From contig NZ_CP166730.1 in the NCBI RefSeq assembly GCF_041320665.1, forward strand, positions 620,001 through 684,000: 64,000 bases of DNA, in the 5' to 3' direction. The notes beneath the pieces are model-generated. The model was given only the letters and a program-made list of their open reading frames with translations, ran no database searches and was not told the origin of the DNA. The DNA comes from Comamonas sp. GB3 AK4-5. Lineage in GTDB: Bacteria > Pseudomonadota > Gammaproteobacteria > Burkholderiales > Burkholderiaceae_C. The translations under genes and the position numbers were made by a program. Each line of letters opens with the position of its first letter. The first letter of the stretch is position 1. Shown one piece after another: positions 54,700 to 64,000 of this stretch.

Positions 54700-56406
54700 A
54701 TGTGGTTACCCTGGATGGAATACGCCGCCGTGCTGGCGGTGGTGACGCTGCTGACCATTCCCATGGGGCAATGGTTGGCGCGCTGTTTTACGAGTGAGGG
54801 CCATACCTGGCTGGAGCGCCTGAGCTACCGCGCCCTGGGGGTGAACCCGGCCGAGCGCATGGACTGGCAACGCTATGGCACGGCCCTGGTGCTCTCCAAC
54901 GCCGCCATGATGCTGTTGGGCTATCTGATCCTGCGCATGCAGGCCAGCCTGCCGCTGAACCCGCTGGCGATTGCGGCCCAGGCGCCGGACCTGGCCTTCA
55001 ACACCGCCGTCTCCTTCGTCACCAACACCAACTGGCAGGCCTATGCGGGGGAAAACAGCCTCAGCAATGCCACGCAGATGGCGGCCATCACCTTTTTGAT
55101 GTTTGCCGGTGCCACGGCAGGTATAGCGGCCGGTGCCGGTTTTGTGCGCGGCCTGGCCCGCTCCAGCAGCCAGGATCTGGGCAACTACTGGGTGGACTAT
55201 GTGCGCGTGTTCTGGCGCGTGCTGCTGCCGCTGTCGTTTGTCATGGCCCTGGTCTATGTCTGGCAGGGCATGCCGCAGACGTTGCACACCGAGGCAGTCG
55301 CCACCACGTTGGAAGGTGCCCGCCAGCAATTGCTGATGGGCCCTGTGGCCAGCTTTGAAAGCATCAAGCACCTGGGCACCAATGGCGGTGGTTTCTTCAG
55401 CATGAATGCGGCCCACCCGTTCGAGAACCCCACACCGCTGACCAATGTGCTGCACATCTTCTCGATGCTGCTGATTCCTGCGGGCCTGACCTATGCATTT
55501 GGCTCCATGCTGCTGCGCCGCCGCCAGGGCTGGGTGTTGTTTGGCGCCTGCATGGTGATGTTTGTCGGTTTCCTGAGCCTGGTGTTTGTGGCCGAACAAA
55601 ACGGCAGCGGTCTGCTGGCGCGCGCCGGTGTGGACCAGCAATGGAGTCCCACACAGCCCGGCGGCAATATGGAGGGCAAGGAGCTGCGCTTCGGCATCGT
55701 GGACACGGCCTTGTTCGTGACCACCACCACGGCCGCCACCACGGGCTCGGTCAATGCCATGCATGACTCGCTGACGCCGCTGGGCTCGATTACGCCGCTG
55801 GCGCAGATGATGCTCAACTGCGTGTTCGGCGGCGACGGCGTGGGCCTGATCAACCTGATCCAGTACGCCATCCTCACCGTCTTCCTGGCCGGCATGATGA
55901 TTGGCCGCACGCCAGAGTTTCTGGGCAAGAAGATCGAGGTGCGCGAGATCAAGCTGGTCATGCTCTCGGTGCTGGCGCATCCGGCCTCCATACTGGGCTT
56001 TACCGCGCTGGCCGTGTTGTGGCCCGATGCGGCGGCCAGCCTGAACAACCATGGCCCGCATGGCTTCTCGGAAATCCTCTATGCCTATGCCTCGGGCACG
56101 GCCAACAACGGTTCGGCCTTTGCCGGCCTGAACGCCAACACCCCGTTCTTCAACACCACGATTGGTCTGGCCATGATCGCCGGCCGCTTTCTGACCCTGC
56201 TGCCCTTGCTGGCAGTGGCCGGCAGCCTGGCCGCCAAGGCCACGGTGCCCGCAGGTCCGGGCACCTTCCCCACGGCCACGCCGCTGTTCATGGGCCTGCT
56301 GGTGTTTGTGGTGCTGGTGGTGGGCGGGCTCACCTTCTTGCCCGCATTGGCACTGGGTCCGGTGGTGGAGCAGCTGCAAATGCTGGTCGGCCAACTGTAT
56401 GCCTGA
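54700..56406 (+). CDS. kdpA: K+-transporting ATPase subunit A (potassium channel-like subunit)
   Basis: 568-residue inner-membrane subunit that selects and admits K+. Ten or so hydrophobic segments. The four K+-filter regions are visible: [55 protein letters not shown] and [20 protein letters not shown]. Length is standard (about 560-600). The start at 54700 follows GGAGAAA by six bases; an upstream ATG at 54634 lies within repeat A7 and is unlikely. Confidence 0.95.
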   Translation: MWLPWMEYAAVLAVVTLLTIPMGQWLARCFTSEGHTWLERLSYRALGVNPAERMDWQRYGTALVLSNAAMMLLGYLILRMQASLPLNPLAIAAQAPDLAFNTAVSFVTNTNWQAYAGENSLSNATQMAAITFLMFAGATAGIAAGAGFVRGLARSSSQDLGNYWVDYVRVFWRVLLPLSFVMALVYVWQGMPQTLHTEAVATTLEGARQQLLMGPVASFESIKHLGTNGGGFFSMNAAHPFENPTPLTNVLHIFSMLLIPAGLTYAFGSMLLRRRQGWVLFGACMVMFVGFLSLVFVAEQNGSGLLARAGVDQQWSPTQPGGNMEGKELRFGIVDTALFVTTTTAATTGSVNAMHDSLTPLGSITPLAQMMLNCVFGGDGVGLINLIQYAILTVFLAGMMIGRTPEFLGKKIEVREIKLVMLSVLAHPASILGFTALAVLWPDAAASLNNHGPHGFSEILYAYASGTANNGSAFAGLNANTPFFNTTIGLAMIAGRFLTLLPLLAVAGSLAAKATVPAGPGTFPTATPLFMGLLVFVVLVVGGLTFLPALALGPVVEQLQMLVGQLYA

Positions 56407-56520
56407 CACCCCCCTGAGTCGCTGCGCGCCTTCCACCCGCTCTCGCATGGCCAGGCCATGCGGGCAGGGAGACGCAGCCCTCGCTGCGGGGCGGCCCTTG
56501 CTGGGCTGCCGCACATGGAG
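56406..56520 (+). repeat. Repeat A, copy 8 (between kdpA and kdpC)
   Basis: ACACCCCCCTGAGTCGCTGC, a less perfect pairing arm (CTTCCACCCGCTCTCGC / GGGCAGGGAGACGCAG) and GCTGCGGGGCGGCCCTTGCT. kdpA ends with TGA three bases before the repeat. The copy is the most degenerate of the eight. Confidence 0.65.
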
Positions 56521-56571
56521 TGCGTCGGCTTCAACGCTCAGGGGCATTCACCAAACCAATGGAAGCAAGCC

Positions 56572-57297
56572 ATGAAATCTTCTTCTCACACAATTTGCAC
56601 CCCGGCAGCGCCTGCTGCGGTGCCTGCCCAGGCGGATGCGCCTGCGGCCTCCTGGGGCTGTTTGCTGGGCAGCAGCCTGCGCGCTGCCGTGCTGATGATG
56701 CTGGTCGCCGGTATCGCCTACCCGCTGTTCACCACTGGCGTGGCCCAGGCCCTGTTGCCCCAGGCCGCCCATGGCAGCCTGATAGAGCGCAATGGCCAGG
56801 TGGTCGGCTCAGCCCTGATCGGCCAGCAGTTCACGGGCTCCCAGTATTTCCATGGCCGTCCCAGCGCCACGACGGCGCCCGATCCGCACAACGAGGGCGC
56901 CAGCATCGCCGCGCCCTATAACGCTGGTCTGTCCGGTGCCAGCAACCAGGGGGTGACGCACAAAGACCTGGCCGACACCGTGGCCCAGCGTGTGGCGCAG
57001 TACCGCGCCGATAACGGCCTGACCGCCGATACGCCCGTGCCGGTGGATGCAGTCACAGCTTCCGCCTCGGGGCTGGACCCGCATATCTCGGTGGCCAACG
57101 CCCTGCTGCAGCTGCCGCGCGTGGCGCAGGCGCGCCAGCTGGGTCAGGCACAGGTGCAGACCTTGGTGGACCAGGCCACGCAACAGCGTGTGCTGGGCCT
57201 GCTGGGTGAGCCGCGTGTGAATGTGCTGCAGCTCAATCTGGCGCTGGATCAGGCGCAGAGTTCAGTGCAAAAAACGGTTGTAACGCCCAAGGAGTAA
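56572..57297 (+). CDS. kdpC: K+-transporting ATPase subunit C
   Basis: 241-residue single-span subunit that assists the KdpA-KdpB assembly and ATP binding. One transmembrane segment at about 37-60 (LRAAVLMMLVAGIAYPLFTT), then the KdpC domain: GQQFTGSQYFHGRPSATTAP, YNAGLSGASNQGVTHKDL, VTASASGLDPHISVANAL. The usual KdpC is about 190 residues; here the N-terminus has some 30 extra Ala/Pro-rich residues and the C-terminus is slightly longer. It stands before kdpB rather than after it. Confidence 0.92.
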   Translation: MKSSSHTICTPAAPAAVPAQADAPAASWGCLLGSSLRAAVLMMLVAGIAYPLFTTGVAQALLPQAAHGSLIERNGQVVGSALIGQQFTGSQYFHGRPSATTAPDPHNEGASIAAPYNAGLSGASNQGVTHKDLADTVAQRVAQYRADNGLTADTPVPVDAVTASASGLDPHISVANALLQLPRVAQARQLGQAQVQTLVDQATQQRVLGLLGEPRVNVLQLNLALDQAQSSVQKTVVTPKE

Positions 57298-57300
57298 GCA

Positions 57301-59400
57301 ATGAGTGCTATCAAAACAAGAGGTGGTGTCAGCGTGCTGGATGGATCGCTGGCACGGGCCGCGCTGTGGCATGCCGTGTGCAAGCTCTCGCCCCGCACGC
57401 AATGGGCCAATCCGGTGATGTTCGTGGTCTATCTGGGCTCCATCCTCACCAGCTTGCTGTGGGTGCAAAGCCTGCTGGAGCCGGGCGCTCCGGGCGAAAG
57501 CCATTCCGGCTTCACCCTGGCGATTGCGCTGTGGCTGTGGTTCACCGTGCTGTTTGCCAACTTTGCCGAGGCCCTGGCCGAAGGCCGCAGCCGCGCCCAA
57601 GCCGCCAGCCTGCGTGGCATGAAGCGCGACACCGTGGCCAAAGTGTTGGACCAGCCCCAGCATGGCGCGGCCTGGATTCCCGTGCGTGCCAGCGAGCTGC
57701 GCAAGGGCGTATTTCTGCTGGTGGAGGCCGGTGATGTGATCGCCCTCGACGGCACGGTGGTGCAGGGCGTGGCCTCGGTGGACGAGAGCGCCATCACCGG
57801 CGAATCCGCCCCCGTGATCCGCGAGGCCGGCGGCGACTTCTCCTCGGTCACCGGGGGCACCCGCGTGCTGTCGGACTGGCTGGTGGTGGAAGTCACCGTC
57901 AACCCCGGCGAATCGTTTCTGGACCGCATGATCTCCATGGTCGAGTCGGCCAAACGCCAGAAAACACCGAATGAATTGGCGCTGACGATTTTGCTGGTCG
58001 GCCTGACCCTGGTGTTCCTGCTGGTCATCGTCACGCTGTGGCCCTTCTCGGCCTTTGCCGTGGAGCAGGCGGGCGCAGGCTCGGTGGTGGGTATTGCGGT
58101 GCTGATTGCCCTGCTGGTCTGCCTGATCCCCACCACCATCGGAGGCCTGCTGTCGGCCATTGGCGTGGCGGGCATGAGCCGCATGATGCAGGCCAATGTG
58201 ATCGCCACCTCGGGCCGCGCTGTGGAGGCCGCAGGCGATGTGGACGTACTGCTGCTGGACAAGACCGGCACCATCACCCTGGGCAACCGCCAGGCCAGCG
58301 AATTCTTCCCCGCCCCTGGTGTGACCCCGGCCCAGCTGGCCGAAGCGGCGCAGCTGTCCTCGCTGGCCGATGAAACCCCCGAAGGCCGCAGCGTGGTGGC
58401 ACTGGCCCAGGAGCGCCATGCCCTGCCCGAGCGCCACAGCCAGGACCTGCAGGCCGAGTTCGTGCCCTTTACGGCCCAGACCCGCATGAGCGGGGTGGAC
58501 CTGCGCACGCCACAGGGCCTGCGTAATTTGCGCAAGGGCGCGGCCGACGCGGTGCGCCGCCATATCGAGGCCCTGGGTGGCAGCTTTCCCGCTCCGGTGC
58601 AGCAATCGGTGGACAACGTCTCGCGCAAGGGCAGTACGCCCCTGGTGGTGAGCGACGGCGCCAAGGTGCTGGGCGTGATCGAGCTGAAAGACATCGTCAA
58701 ACCCGGCATGCGCGAGCGTTTTGCCGAGCTGCGCCGCATGGGCATCAAGACGGTGATGGTCACGGGTGACAACCCCCTCACCGCCGCCGCCATTGCCGCT
58801 GAAGCGGGGGTGGATGACTACCTGGCCGAGGCCCGGCCCGAGGACAAGCTGCAGCTGATTCGCAACCACCAGGCCGCAGGCCGGCTGGTGGCCATGACGG
58901 GCGACGGCACCAATGACGCGCCCGCCCTGGCCCAGGCCGATGTGGCCGTGGCCATGAACAGCGGCACCCAGGCAGCGAAAGAGGCCGGCAATATGGTGGA
59001 CCTCGACAGCAACCCCACCAAGCTCATCGAGGTGGTGGAAACCGGCAAGCAAATGCTGATGACCCGGGGTGCGCTGACCACCTTCAGCATTGCCAACGAT
59101 GTGGCCAAGTATTTCGCCATCATTCCGGCCGCTTTTGTGGGCACCTATCCGCAGCTGGCGGCGCTGAATGTCATGCAGCTGCACAGCGCCGATTCGGCCA
59201 TTTTGAGTGCCGTGATCTTCAATGCGCTGATCATCATCGCCCTGGTGCCGCTGGCCCTGCGCGGTGTGCGCTATCGCGCCGTGGGCGCCGCCGTGCTGCT
59301 GCGCCGCAACCTGCTGATCTACGGCCTGGGCGGCCTGATCGTGCCCTTTGTGGGCATCAAGCTCATCGACCTGCTGCTGACCGCCTTCGGCCTGGTTTAA
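57301..59400 (+). CDS. kdpB: K+-transporting P-type ATPase subunit B
   Basis: 699-residue catalytic subunit, a type IA P-type ATPase. The phosphorylation motif [13 protein letters not shown] has Asp320. Others are the TGES in [11 protein letters not shown] (actuator), [10 protein letters not shown] (nucleotide-binding), [14 protein letters not shown] and [16 protein letters not shown] (hinge), and transmembrane block [20 protein letters not shown] with the conserved [11 protein letters not shown]. It begins three bases after kdpC. Residues 1-15 ([15 protein letters not shown]) are encoded by a GCTATCAAAA-type stretch like the D repeats. Confidence 0.95.
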   Translation: MSAIKTRGGVSVLDGSLARAALWHAVCKLSPRTQWANPVMFVVYLGSILTSLLWVQSLLEPGAPGESHSGFTLAIALWLWFTVLFANFAEALAEGRSRAQAASLRGMKRDTVAKVLDQPQHGAAWIPVRASELRKGVFLLVEAGDVIALDGTVVQGVASVDESAITGESAPVIREAGGDFSSVTGGTRVLSDWLVVEVTVNPGESFLDRMISMVESAKRQKTPNELALTILLVGLTLVFLLVIVTLWPFSAFAVEQAGAGSVVGIAVLIALLVCLIPTTIGGLLSAIGVAGMSRMMQANVIATSGRAVEAAGDVDVLLLDKTGTITLGNRQASEFFPAPGVTPAQLAEAAQLSSLADETPEGRSVVALAQERHALPERHSQDLQAEFVPFTAQTRMSGVDLRTPQGLRNLRKGAADAVRRHIEALGGSFPAPVQQSVDNVSRKGSTPLVVSDGAKVLGVIELKDIVKPGMRERFAELRRMGIKTVMVTGDNPLTAAAIAAEAGVDDYLAEARPEDKLQLIRNHQAAGRLVAMTGDGTNDAPALAQADVAVAMNSGTQAAKEAGNMVDLDSNPTKLIEVVETGKQMLMTRGALTTFSIANDVAKYFAIIPAAFVGTYPQLAALNVMQLHSADSAILSAVIFNALIIIALVPLALRGVRYRAVGAAVLLRRNLLIYGLGGLIVPFVGIKLIDLLLTAFGLV

Positions 59401-59476
59401 CTGCCATCCCTTGTGTCTTGCCCATGCCCACGCCCCTGCGCGGGCAGGGGCAGGCTTTGACTCCTGCTTTTTCACT

Positions 59477-59566
59477 ATGCATTCTTCTTCCCTCAAATCC
59501 TGGCTGGCATTGCGCTCCTTGGCCGTCACCGCGGCCCTGCTGCTGGGCCTGAGCGCAGCATTTTGA
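59477..59566 (+). CDS. Possible small hydrophobic peptide between kdpB and kdpD
   Basis: 29-codon open frame MHSSSLKSWLALRSLAVTAA then LLLGLSAAF, a positively charged N-terminus and one hydrophobic run. No clear ribosome binding site and no recognised family. It is 76 bases after kdpB and 41 bases before kdpD; could be a genuine third small peptide of the locus or chance. Confidence 0.35.
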   Translation: MHSSSLKSWLALRSLAVTAALLLGLSAAF

Positions 59567-59607
59567 GCCCCTTGTTGAGCCTGCGACAGTGATAGGCTGA
59601 GAACGCC

Positions 59608-62295
59608 ATGCCCACACCCACCTCCCCCATTGCGCCCCGGCCCGACCCCGATGCCCTGGTGGCCCAGTTGCAGGCCGAGCAGCAGCAGGCCGCACGCGGC
59701 AAGCTGCGCATCTACTTTGGCTCCAACGCCGGTGTGGGCAAGACCTACTCCATGCTGGCCGCAGCCCAGCGGGAGCGGCAAAGTGGGCGCAGCGTACTGG
59801 TGGGCCTGGTCGAAACCCATGGCCGTGCCGAGACCGAGCAGCAGTTACATGGGCTGGAGCAGCTGCCGCGCCGCTCCCTGGTCTACCAGGGGCGGCATCT
59901 GGCCGAGTTCGATCTGGATGCCGCCCTGGCGCGGCGCCCCGATGTGCTGCTGCTGGACGAGCTGGCGCACAGCAACGTCAGCGGCTCGCGCCACCCCAAG
60001 CGCTGGCAGGACATGCAGGAGCTGCTGGAGGCCGGTATCGATGTCTGGACCACGCTGAATGTGCAGCACCTGGAAAGCCTCAACGACGTGGTGGGCGGCA
60101 TTGTGGGCATCCAGGTGCATGAGACCGTGCCTGACCATATCTTTGACGACGCCAGCGAGGTGGTGGTGGTCGACATCCCGCCCGAGGAGCTGCTCAAGCG
60201 CCTCAAGGCGGGCAAGGTCTATCCGCTGGAGCAGGCTGAAAGGGCCTCGCGCAACTTCTTTCGCCTGGGCAATTTGCTGGCGCTGCGCGAGCTGGCGCTG
60301 CGCCGCACGGCCGACCGGGTGGACGAGGACATGCGCGACTACCGCCGCGAGCAGGCCATAGGCGATGTCTGGCCCACGCGCGAGCGTCTGTTGGTGGGGG
60401 TGGGTGGGCGTGCCGGCGACGATGCCCTGGTGCGCCAGGTGGCCCGGCTGGCGCGGCGGCTGGAGGCAGACTGGGTGGTGGTCTATGTGGACGCGCCCAC
60501 ACGCCAGCATCGCTCCCGGCAGGCGCGCGAAGCCGTGCTCAAGACCCTGGCCCTGGCCGCGCGCCTGGGGGCGGAGACCGCCACCATTCCCGGCACCCAG
60601 GTGGCCCAGGCCCTGGTGGACTTTGCGCGCGAGCGCAATGCCAGTCACCTGGTGCTGGCCCGTGTACCCCAGCGCCTGACGCGGTGGTGGCCCTGGACGC
60701 CGGTCAGCCTGCCCGAGCAGATTGCCCGCCTGAACCCGGGTCTGGATGTGCTGCTGCTGTCCGTACATGCCCACAAGAATGAGAGCACTGTCAGCGCTCC
60801 CGTATTGCGTGAAGACGGTATTTCATGGATGGGTTATATCGGCACCACCCTGGCCTGTCTGGCGGCCACGGCCGTGGCCGAGCTGCTGCTGCAGGTGTTT
60901 GACCCGGCGAACGTGGTCATGTTGTTCCTGCTGGTGGTGGTGTTGTCGTCCCTGCGCTGGGGCCGGGGGCCTGGAGCCTGGGCGGCGCTGCTGTCGGTGC
61001 TGCTGTTCGATTTTTACTTTGTGCCGCCGCGCAGCTCCTTCAGCGTCAACGACACCCAGTATCTGTTTACCTTCTGCCTGATGCTGGGCGTGGCCCTGGT
61101 CTGCGGCCAGTTGATGGCCAGGCTGCGGCATGAGGCGCGGGTGGCGGCCGAGCGCGAGCGCCGTGCCGGCGCCTTGGCGCGGCTGGCGCGGGATCTGTCG
61201 GGTGCGCTGACGCAGGCTCAGGTCACACAGATTGCACTTTCCACCTTGTCAGGGGTGTTCGATGCGCAGGTGGGACTGCTGCTGCCGGACAGCGAGGAGC
61301 GGCTGCAGCAGGTGCGCGGCAGCGAAGGCGTGATCGACCCCAGCGTGGCGCGCTGGTGCATGGAGCATGGCCAGATGGCGGGCTGGGGCACGGACACCCT
61401 GGCCGCCGCGCCGGCGCTGTATGTGCCGCTGATGGCCCCGGTGCGTGCGCGTGGGGTGCTGGCGCTGCAGCTGCGTGCGCCCCAGCGCCTGCGCGTGCCC
61501 GAAGAGCGCCGCCTGCTGGACGCCTGTGCCAGCCAGATTGCGCTGGCGCTGGAGCGCCAGCATTTTGTGGAAGTGGCCCAGCAGACCCAGGTGGCCATGG
61601 AGGGCGAGCGCATGCGCAACACGCTGCTGTCTGCGGTGTCGCATGATTTGCGCACGCCGCTCACTGGCATTCTGGGTGCGGCCCAGGTGGCCCTGCCCCA
61701 TGCACCGCCGGGGCCGGCCCATGACATGCTGCTGCAGATCCGCAACCAGGCCCAGGCCTTGCAGCAGCTGGTGGACAACCTGCTGGCCATGGCGCGCCTG
61801 CAGCAAGGCGGGGTGCATTTGCAGCAGGCCTGGGTGCCCGTGGAAGAGCTGGTGGGCAGCGCCTTGGCGCAGATGCGTGAGCGCCTGGCAGATCACCCGG
61901 TGCACACCGACTTGCCGGCAGGCTTGCCACTGCTGTGGATAGATGCCGCCATGCTGGAGCGGGTGCTGGTCAATCTGCTGGACAACGCCTGCAAATACAC
62001 GCCGGCCGGCACGGGCCTGCAGATCGTGGCCCTTGTGGACGGTGGGCAGCTGCAGCTGCAGGTGGCCGACGCCGGGCCAGGTCTGCCCGCACATCTGGAG
62101 CAGGAGCAACTGTTCGAGCCCTTTACCCGTGGCAGCGCGGAATCCAGCATCTTTGGCATAGGGCTGGGCCTGGCCCTGGGGCGGCGCATTGTCCAGGCCC
62201 ATGGCGGAAGCCTCACGGCCTATGCGGCCCAGCCCGGCCCTGGTGCCGTGTTTGTCATCGCCCTGCCGGTGCTGGAGCAGCCGGCGCTGGATTGA
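59608..62295 (+). CDS. kdpD: Sensor histidine kinase KdpD
   Basis: 895-residue membrane sensor kinase for K+ limitation and osmotic stress. N-terminal KdpD domain with Walker A-like GSNAGVGKTYSMLAAA (about 37-52) and LLLDELAHSNVSGSRHPKR. A universal stress protein-like domain follows at about 250-375 (LLVGVGGRAGDDALVRQV, HLVLARVPQR). Four transmembrane segments lie at about 410-505, then a GAF-like region. The kinase core has phosphoacceptor His679 in LLSAVSHDLRTPLTGILGAA, LLDNACKYTPAG (N-box) and FGIGLGLALGRRIV (G-box). Normally it pairs with KdpE; no kdpE follows within the window, where the next genes are cob genes on the opposite strand. Confidence 0.94.
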   Translation: MPTPTSPIAPRPDPDALVAQLQAEQQQAARGKLRIYFGSNAGVGKTYSMLAAAQRERQSGRSVLVGLVETHGRAETEQQLHGLEQLPRRSLVYQGRHLAEFDLDAALARRPDVLLLDELAHSNVSGSRHPKRWQDMQELLEAGIDVWTTLNVQHLESLNDVVGGIVGIQVHETVPDHIFDDASEVVVVDIPPEELLKRLKAGKVYPLEQAERASRNFFRLGNLLALRELALRRTADRVDEDMRDYRREQAIGDVWPTRERLLVGVGGRAGDDALVRQVARLARRLEADWVVVYVDAPTRQHRSRQAREAVLKTLALAARLGAETATIPGTQVAQALVDFARERNASHLVLARVPQRLTRWWPWTPVSLPEQIARLNPGLDVLLLSVHAHKNESTVSAPVLREDGISWMGYIGTTLACLAATAVAELLLQVFDPANVVMLFLLVVVLSSLRWGRGPGAWAALLSVLLFDFYFVPPRSSFSVNDTQYLFTFCLMLGVALVCGQLMARLRHEARVAAERERRAGALARLARDLSGALTQAQVTQIALSTLSGVFDAQVGLLLPDSEERLQQVRGSEGVIDPSVARWCMEHGQMAGWGTDTLAAAPALYVPLMAPVRARGVLALQLRAPQRLRVPEERRLLDACASQIALALERQHFVEVAQQTQVAMEGERMRNTLLSAVSHDLRTPLTGILGAAQVALPHAPPGPAHDMLLQIRNQAQALQQLVDNLLAMARLQQGGVHLQQAWVPVEELVGSALAQMRERLADHPVHTDLPAGLPLLWIDAAMLERVLVNLLDNACKYTPAGTGLQIVALVDGGQLQLQVADAGPGLPAHLEQEQLFEPFTRGSAESSIFGIGLGLALGRRIVQAHGGSLTAYAAQPGPGAVFVIALPVLEQPALD

Positions 62296-62373
62296 TGCGG
62301 CCTTGCCTTCAATCGCCTCCCGTTGTGGGGGCGCTTTACCCTGCTGCAGCACGGTCTGCGGCTCCCCGCCGCG

Positions 62374-63204
62374 TTATCCGATGGGATCCCCATCCGCAGG
62401 GCTTTTGCGCAGCAAGTAGATGTCCATGATCCAGCCATGCTCGGCCCGCGCAGCCGCGCGGGTGGCCACGATGCGCTGGGCCACCTCCGCCAGCGGGCCA
62501 TGGTCCAGCAGCTGCTGCGGCATGCCCAGATAGGCGCCCCACCAGATCTGCACTTCGCGCGCCAGCGCGGCGGGCAGGGCGGTGAAGCTGCACTGCCCAT
62601 CCAGCATCACCACCATGGTGTCCACGCCGGCTGGCCAGCCGTGTTCGCGCAGTTGTCGGCCCGTGGTCACCACAAAGGGCTGGCCTATGTCGTTGACGGG
62701 AATGGCATGGGCGGCGGTCAGGGCCTGCATGGCGGTGATGCCTGCCACCACGGTCACCTGCTGCGGGGCAGGCCGCATGCGTGCGGCAATGCGCAGCGTG
62801 CTGTCATACAGCGATGGGTCGCCCCAGACCAGCAGGGCCAGCTGCAGCACCCCATCCGCTGCGCGTGCTGCCAGGCCTGCGGCCAGTGCGTCGGCCATGG
62901 CGGCCTGCCAGCGCTCGGTGATGGCTGCATGCCATTCGTTGACCTGCTCCAGATAGTCATCGCCCTGGCTGCGGCGCAGCGGCATGTCGAAGCCGGCAAC
63001 GCGGGTGGCCGAAGCGGGGGGCAGCACGGCATCGCACAGCTGCTGGCGCAGGGCGGCCAGCTCGGCCTTGTCCTCGCCCTTGTGGGGCAGCAGGATGAGG
63101 TCGGCCGCCTGCATGGCGTGGATGGCCTGGCGCGTGAGGTGATCAGGGTTGCCGGTGCCAATGCCAATCAGCGTCAGCGCCACGGGAGGCAGGGTGTGGC
63201 TCAT
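62374..63204 (-). CDS. cobF: Precorrin-6A synthase (deacetylating), aerobic cobalamin pathway
   Basis: 276-residue S-adenosylmethionine methyltransferase that methylates precorrin-5 at C-1 and removes acetate in aerobic B12 synthesis. [20 protein letters not shown] is the cobalamin methyltransferase N-terminus, [19 protein letters not shown] the SAM-site block, and [20 protein letters not shown] the second family block. The presence of cobF marks the oxygen-dependent route. It overlaps the preceding cobM by four bases (ATGA), implying coupled translation. Convergent with kdpD 78 bases away. Confidence 0.9.
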   Translation of the reverse strand: MSHTLPPVALTLIGIGTGNPDHLTRQAIHAMQAADLILLPHKGEDKAELAALRQQLCDAVLPPASATRVAGFDMPLRRSQGDDYLEQVNEWHAAITERWQAAMADALAAGLAARAADGVLQLALLVWGDPSLYDSTLRIAARMRPAPQQVTVVAGITAMQALTAAHAIPVNDIGQPFVVTTGRQLREHGWPAGVDTMVVMLDGQCSFTALPAALAREVQIWWGAYLGMPQQLLDHGPLAEVAQRIVATRAAARAEHGWIMDIYLLRKSPADGDPIG

Positions 63205-64000
63205 GCCTGGCCTTCGGAGAGCGAGGAGCTGGTCAAGGGCCGGTCGGTGGCGGTATCTACAGCCTGGCCGTTGCCGGGAAAGCGCGGCTCCGTGCCCAGA
63301 GGGCGGTAGCGGCGGTCGTAATCGGCGGCGTAGAGGCGGCTTTCGCCAAAGTCTTCGGCGCTGATGCTGCGGCCCACCAGCATGATGGCCGTGCGCTCCA
63401 TGCTGGTGGCCACGGCCTGGGCCAGCGCGCCCACGGTGGTGCGCACCACGGTTTCATCGGGCCAGCTGGCGCGCCAGACGATGGCGGCCGGGCAGTCGGC
63501 GCCGTAATGCGGCAGCAGCTCAGCCTGCACTTTCTCGGCCACATGGATGGACAAATGAATCGCCAGCACCGCGCCCGTGGCGGCGAATGCGGCCAGGTTT
63601 TCGCCCTCGGGCATGGCCGTGGCGCGGCCCGAGGTGCGGGTCAGCACCACGGACTGGCACAGGCCGGGCAGGGTCAGCTCGGCGCTCAGCGTGGCGGCCG
63701 CAGCGGCAAACGAGGGAACGCCTGGCGTCACGGTATAGGCAATGCCTAAAGCGCGCAGGCGGCGCAGCTGTTCGCCCATGGCCGACCATACAGACAGGTC
63801 GCCGGAATGCAGGCGTGCCACGTCTTCGCCACGGGCCTCGGCAGCGGCGATTTCGGCCACGATGTCCTCCAGGCTCATGGCTGCGGTGTTGATGATGCGG
63901 GCGCCGGGAGGGCAATGCGCCAGCAGCTCGCGTGGAATCAGCGAGCCTGCATACAGGCAGACGGGGCAGCGCGCCATCAGGTCGCGGCCGCGCACGGTAA
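63201..64000 (-). CDS. cobM: Precorrin-4 C11-methyltransferase (5' end beyond window)
   Basis: At least 266 residues of CobM, which methylates precorrin-4 at C-11. Family blocks: [74 protein letters not shown], and [20 protein letters not shown]. The reading frame stays open to the window edge; the GTG at 63995 is not the true start because the family begins about 15-20 residues earlier with a VxFIGAGPGxPxLIT block. Overlaps cobF by four bases. The unusual CPVC next to the YAGSLIP block is a normal CobM feature. Confidence 0.9.
   Translation of the reverse strand, partial: TVRGRDLMARCPVCLYAGSLIPRELLAHCPPGARIINTAAMSLEDIVAEIAAAEARGEDVARLHSGDLSVWSAMGEQLRRLRALGIAYTVTPGVPSFAAAAATLSAELTLPGLCQSVVLTRTSGRATAMPEGENLAAFAATGAVLAIHLSIHVAEKVQAELLPHYGADCPAAIVWRASWPDETVVRTTVGALAQAVATSMERTAIMLVGRSISAEDFGESRLYAADYDRRYRPLGTEPRFPGNGQAVDTATDRPLTSSSLSEGQA

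Noticed and set aside
57262..59820. 852-codon frame antisense to kdpB
   Set aside because: Low-complexity His/Gln/Gly-rich translation, no signals; kdpB is certain.
62340..62375. GCAGCACGGTCTGCGGC looked like a fragment of repeat B
   Set aside because: Only about 15 matching bases; no neighbouring B blocks.

Overview
The window is a GC-rich bacterial chromosome segment with dense, short-spaced genes. The gene set (Bug-type solute-binding protein, beta-proteobacterial porin, very long UvrA, MHS permease, AceK, leucine/acyl-CoA catabolism, Kdp potassium pump, aerobic cobalamin genes) and the short intergenic repeats point to a Burkholderiales member, most likely Comamonadaceae (Comamonas-like). 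No rRNA, tRNA, CRISPR array, prophage or intact insertion sequence was seen.

Layout. 1-5.9 kb: 3' end of aceK, an acetyl-CoA acetyltransferase, an unknown protein overlapping a flavin-binding PPOX protein, an SDR and an acyl-CoA dehydrogenase. 5.9-13.7 kb: a repeat-rich spacer, then a mixed block (DMT exporter, two AraC regulators, DUF421 membrane protein, an ImmA/IrrE-like protein with an altered zinc motif, alpha/beta hydrolase, YchJ-like protein, HAD phosphatase). 13.8-24.9 kb: acyl-CoA synthetase, CPA1 Na+/H+ antiporter, and a leucine/isovalerate catabolic block (methylcrotonyl-CoA carboxylase beta, methylglutaconyl-CoA hydratase, carboxylase alpha with biotin site, HMG-CoA lyase) with a DinB-like protein and a GhrA-type reductase interspersed. 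With the thiolase and acyl-CoA dehydrogenase upstream, this region feeds branched-chain and acyl-CoA carbon to acetyl-CoA. 24.95-31.1 kb: a palindromic element, DUF2799 lipoprotein, YbaK/EbsC, DUF1289, 2-hydroxychromene-2-carboxylate isomerase, MHS permease and a major porin. 31.2-41.3 kb: a 1981-residue tandem-duplicated UvrA behind a LexA-box-like site, an SMI1/KNR4-like protein, DUF4260, a glycosyltransferase, a LysR regulator and a cysteine-cluster protein. 41.9-50.0 kb: a giant autotransporter (about 2708 aa) built from Ig/cadherin-like modules, with six consecutive DNA units of exactly 522 bp. 50.2-54.1 kb: Bug protein, HAD-IIB hydrolase and prfC. 54.35-62.3 kb: a kdp locus in the unusual order F-(small peptide)-A-C-B-D with no kdpE beside it. 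62.4-64 kb: cobF and the start-truncated cobM on the minus strand.

The most striking non-coding signal is a family of about 100-120 bp repeats (called A here). Eight copies, all on the plus strand, lie directly after plus-strand genes; in five of them the first bases of the repeat supply the last proline codon and the stop codon of an unrelated gene. Three other short repeat families (B, C, D) and one 160 bp palindrome (E) occupy most of the remaining intergenic space.

Limits: all functions come from reading motifs by eye; no database search, alignment or folding program was run.
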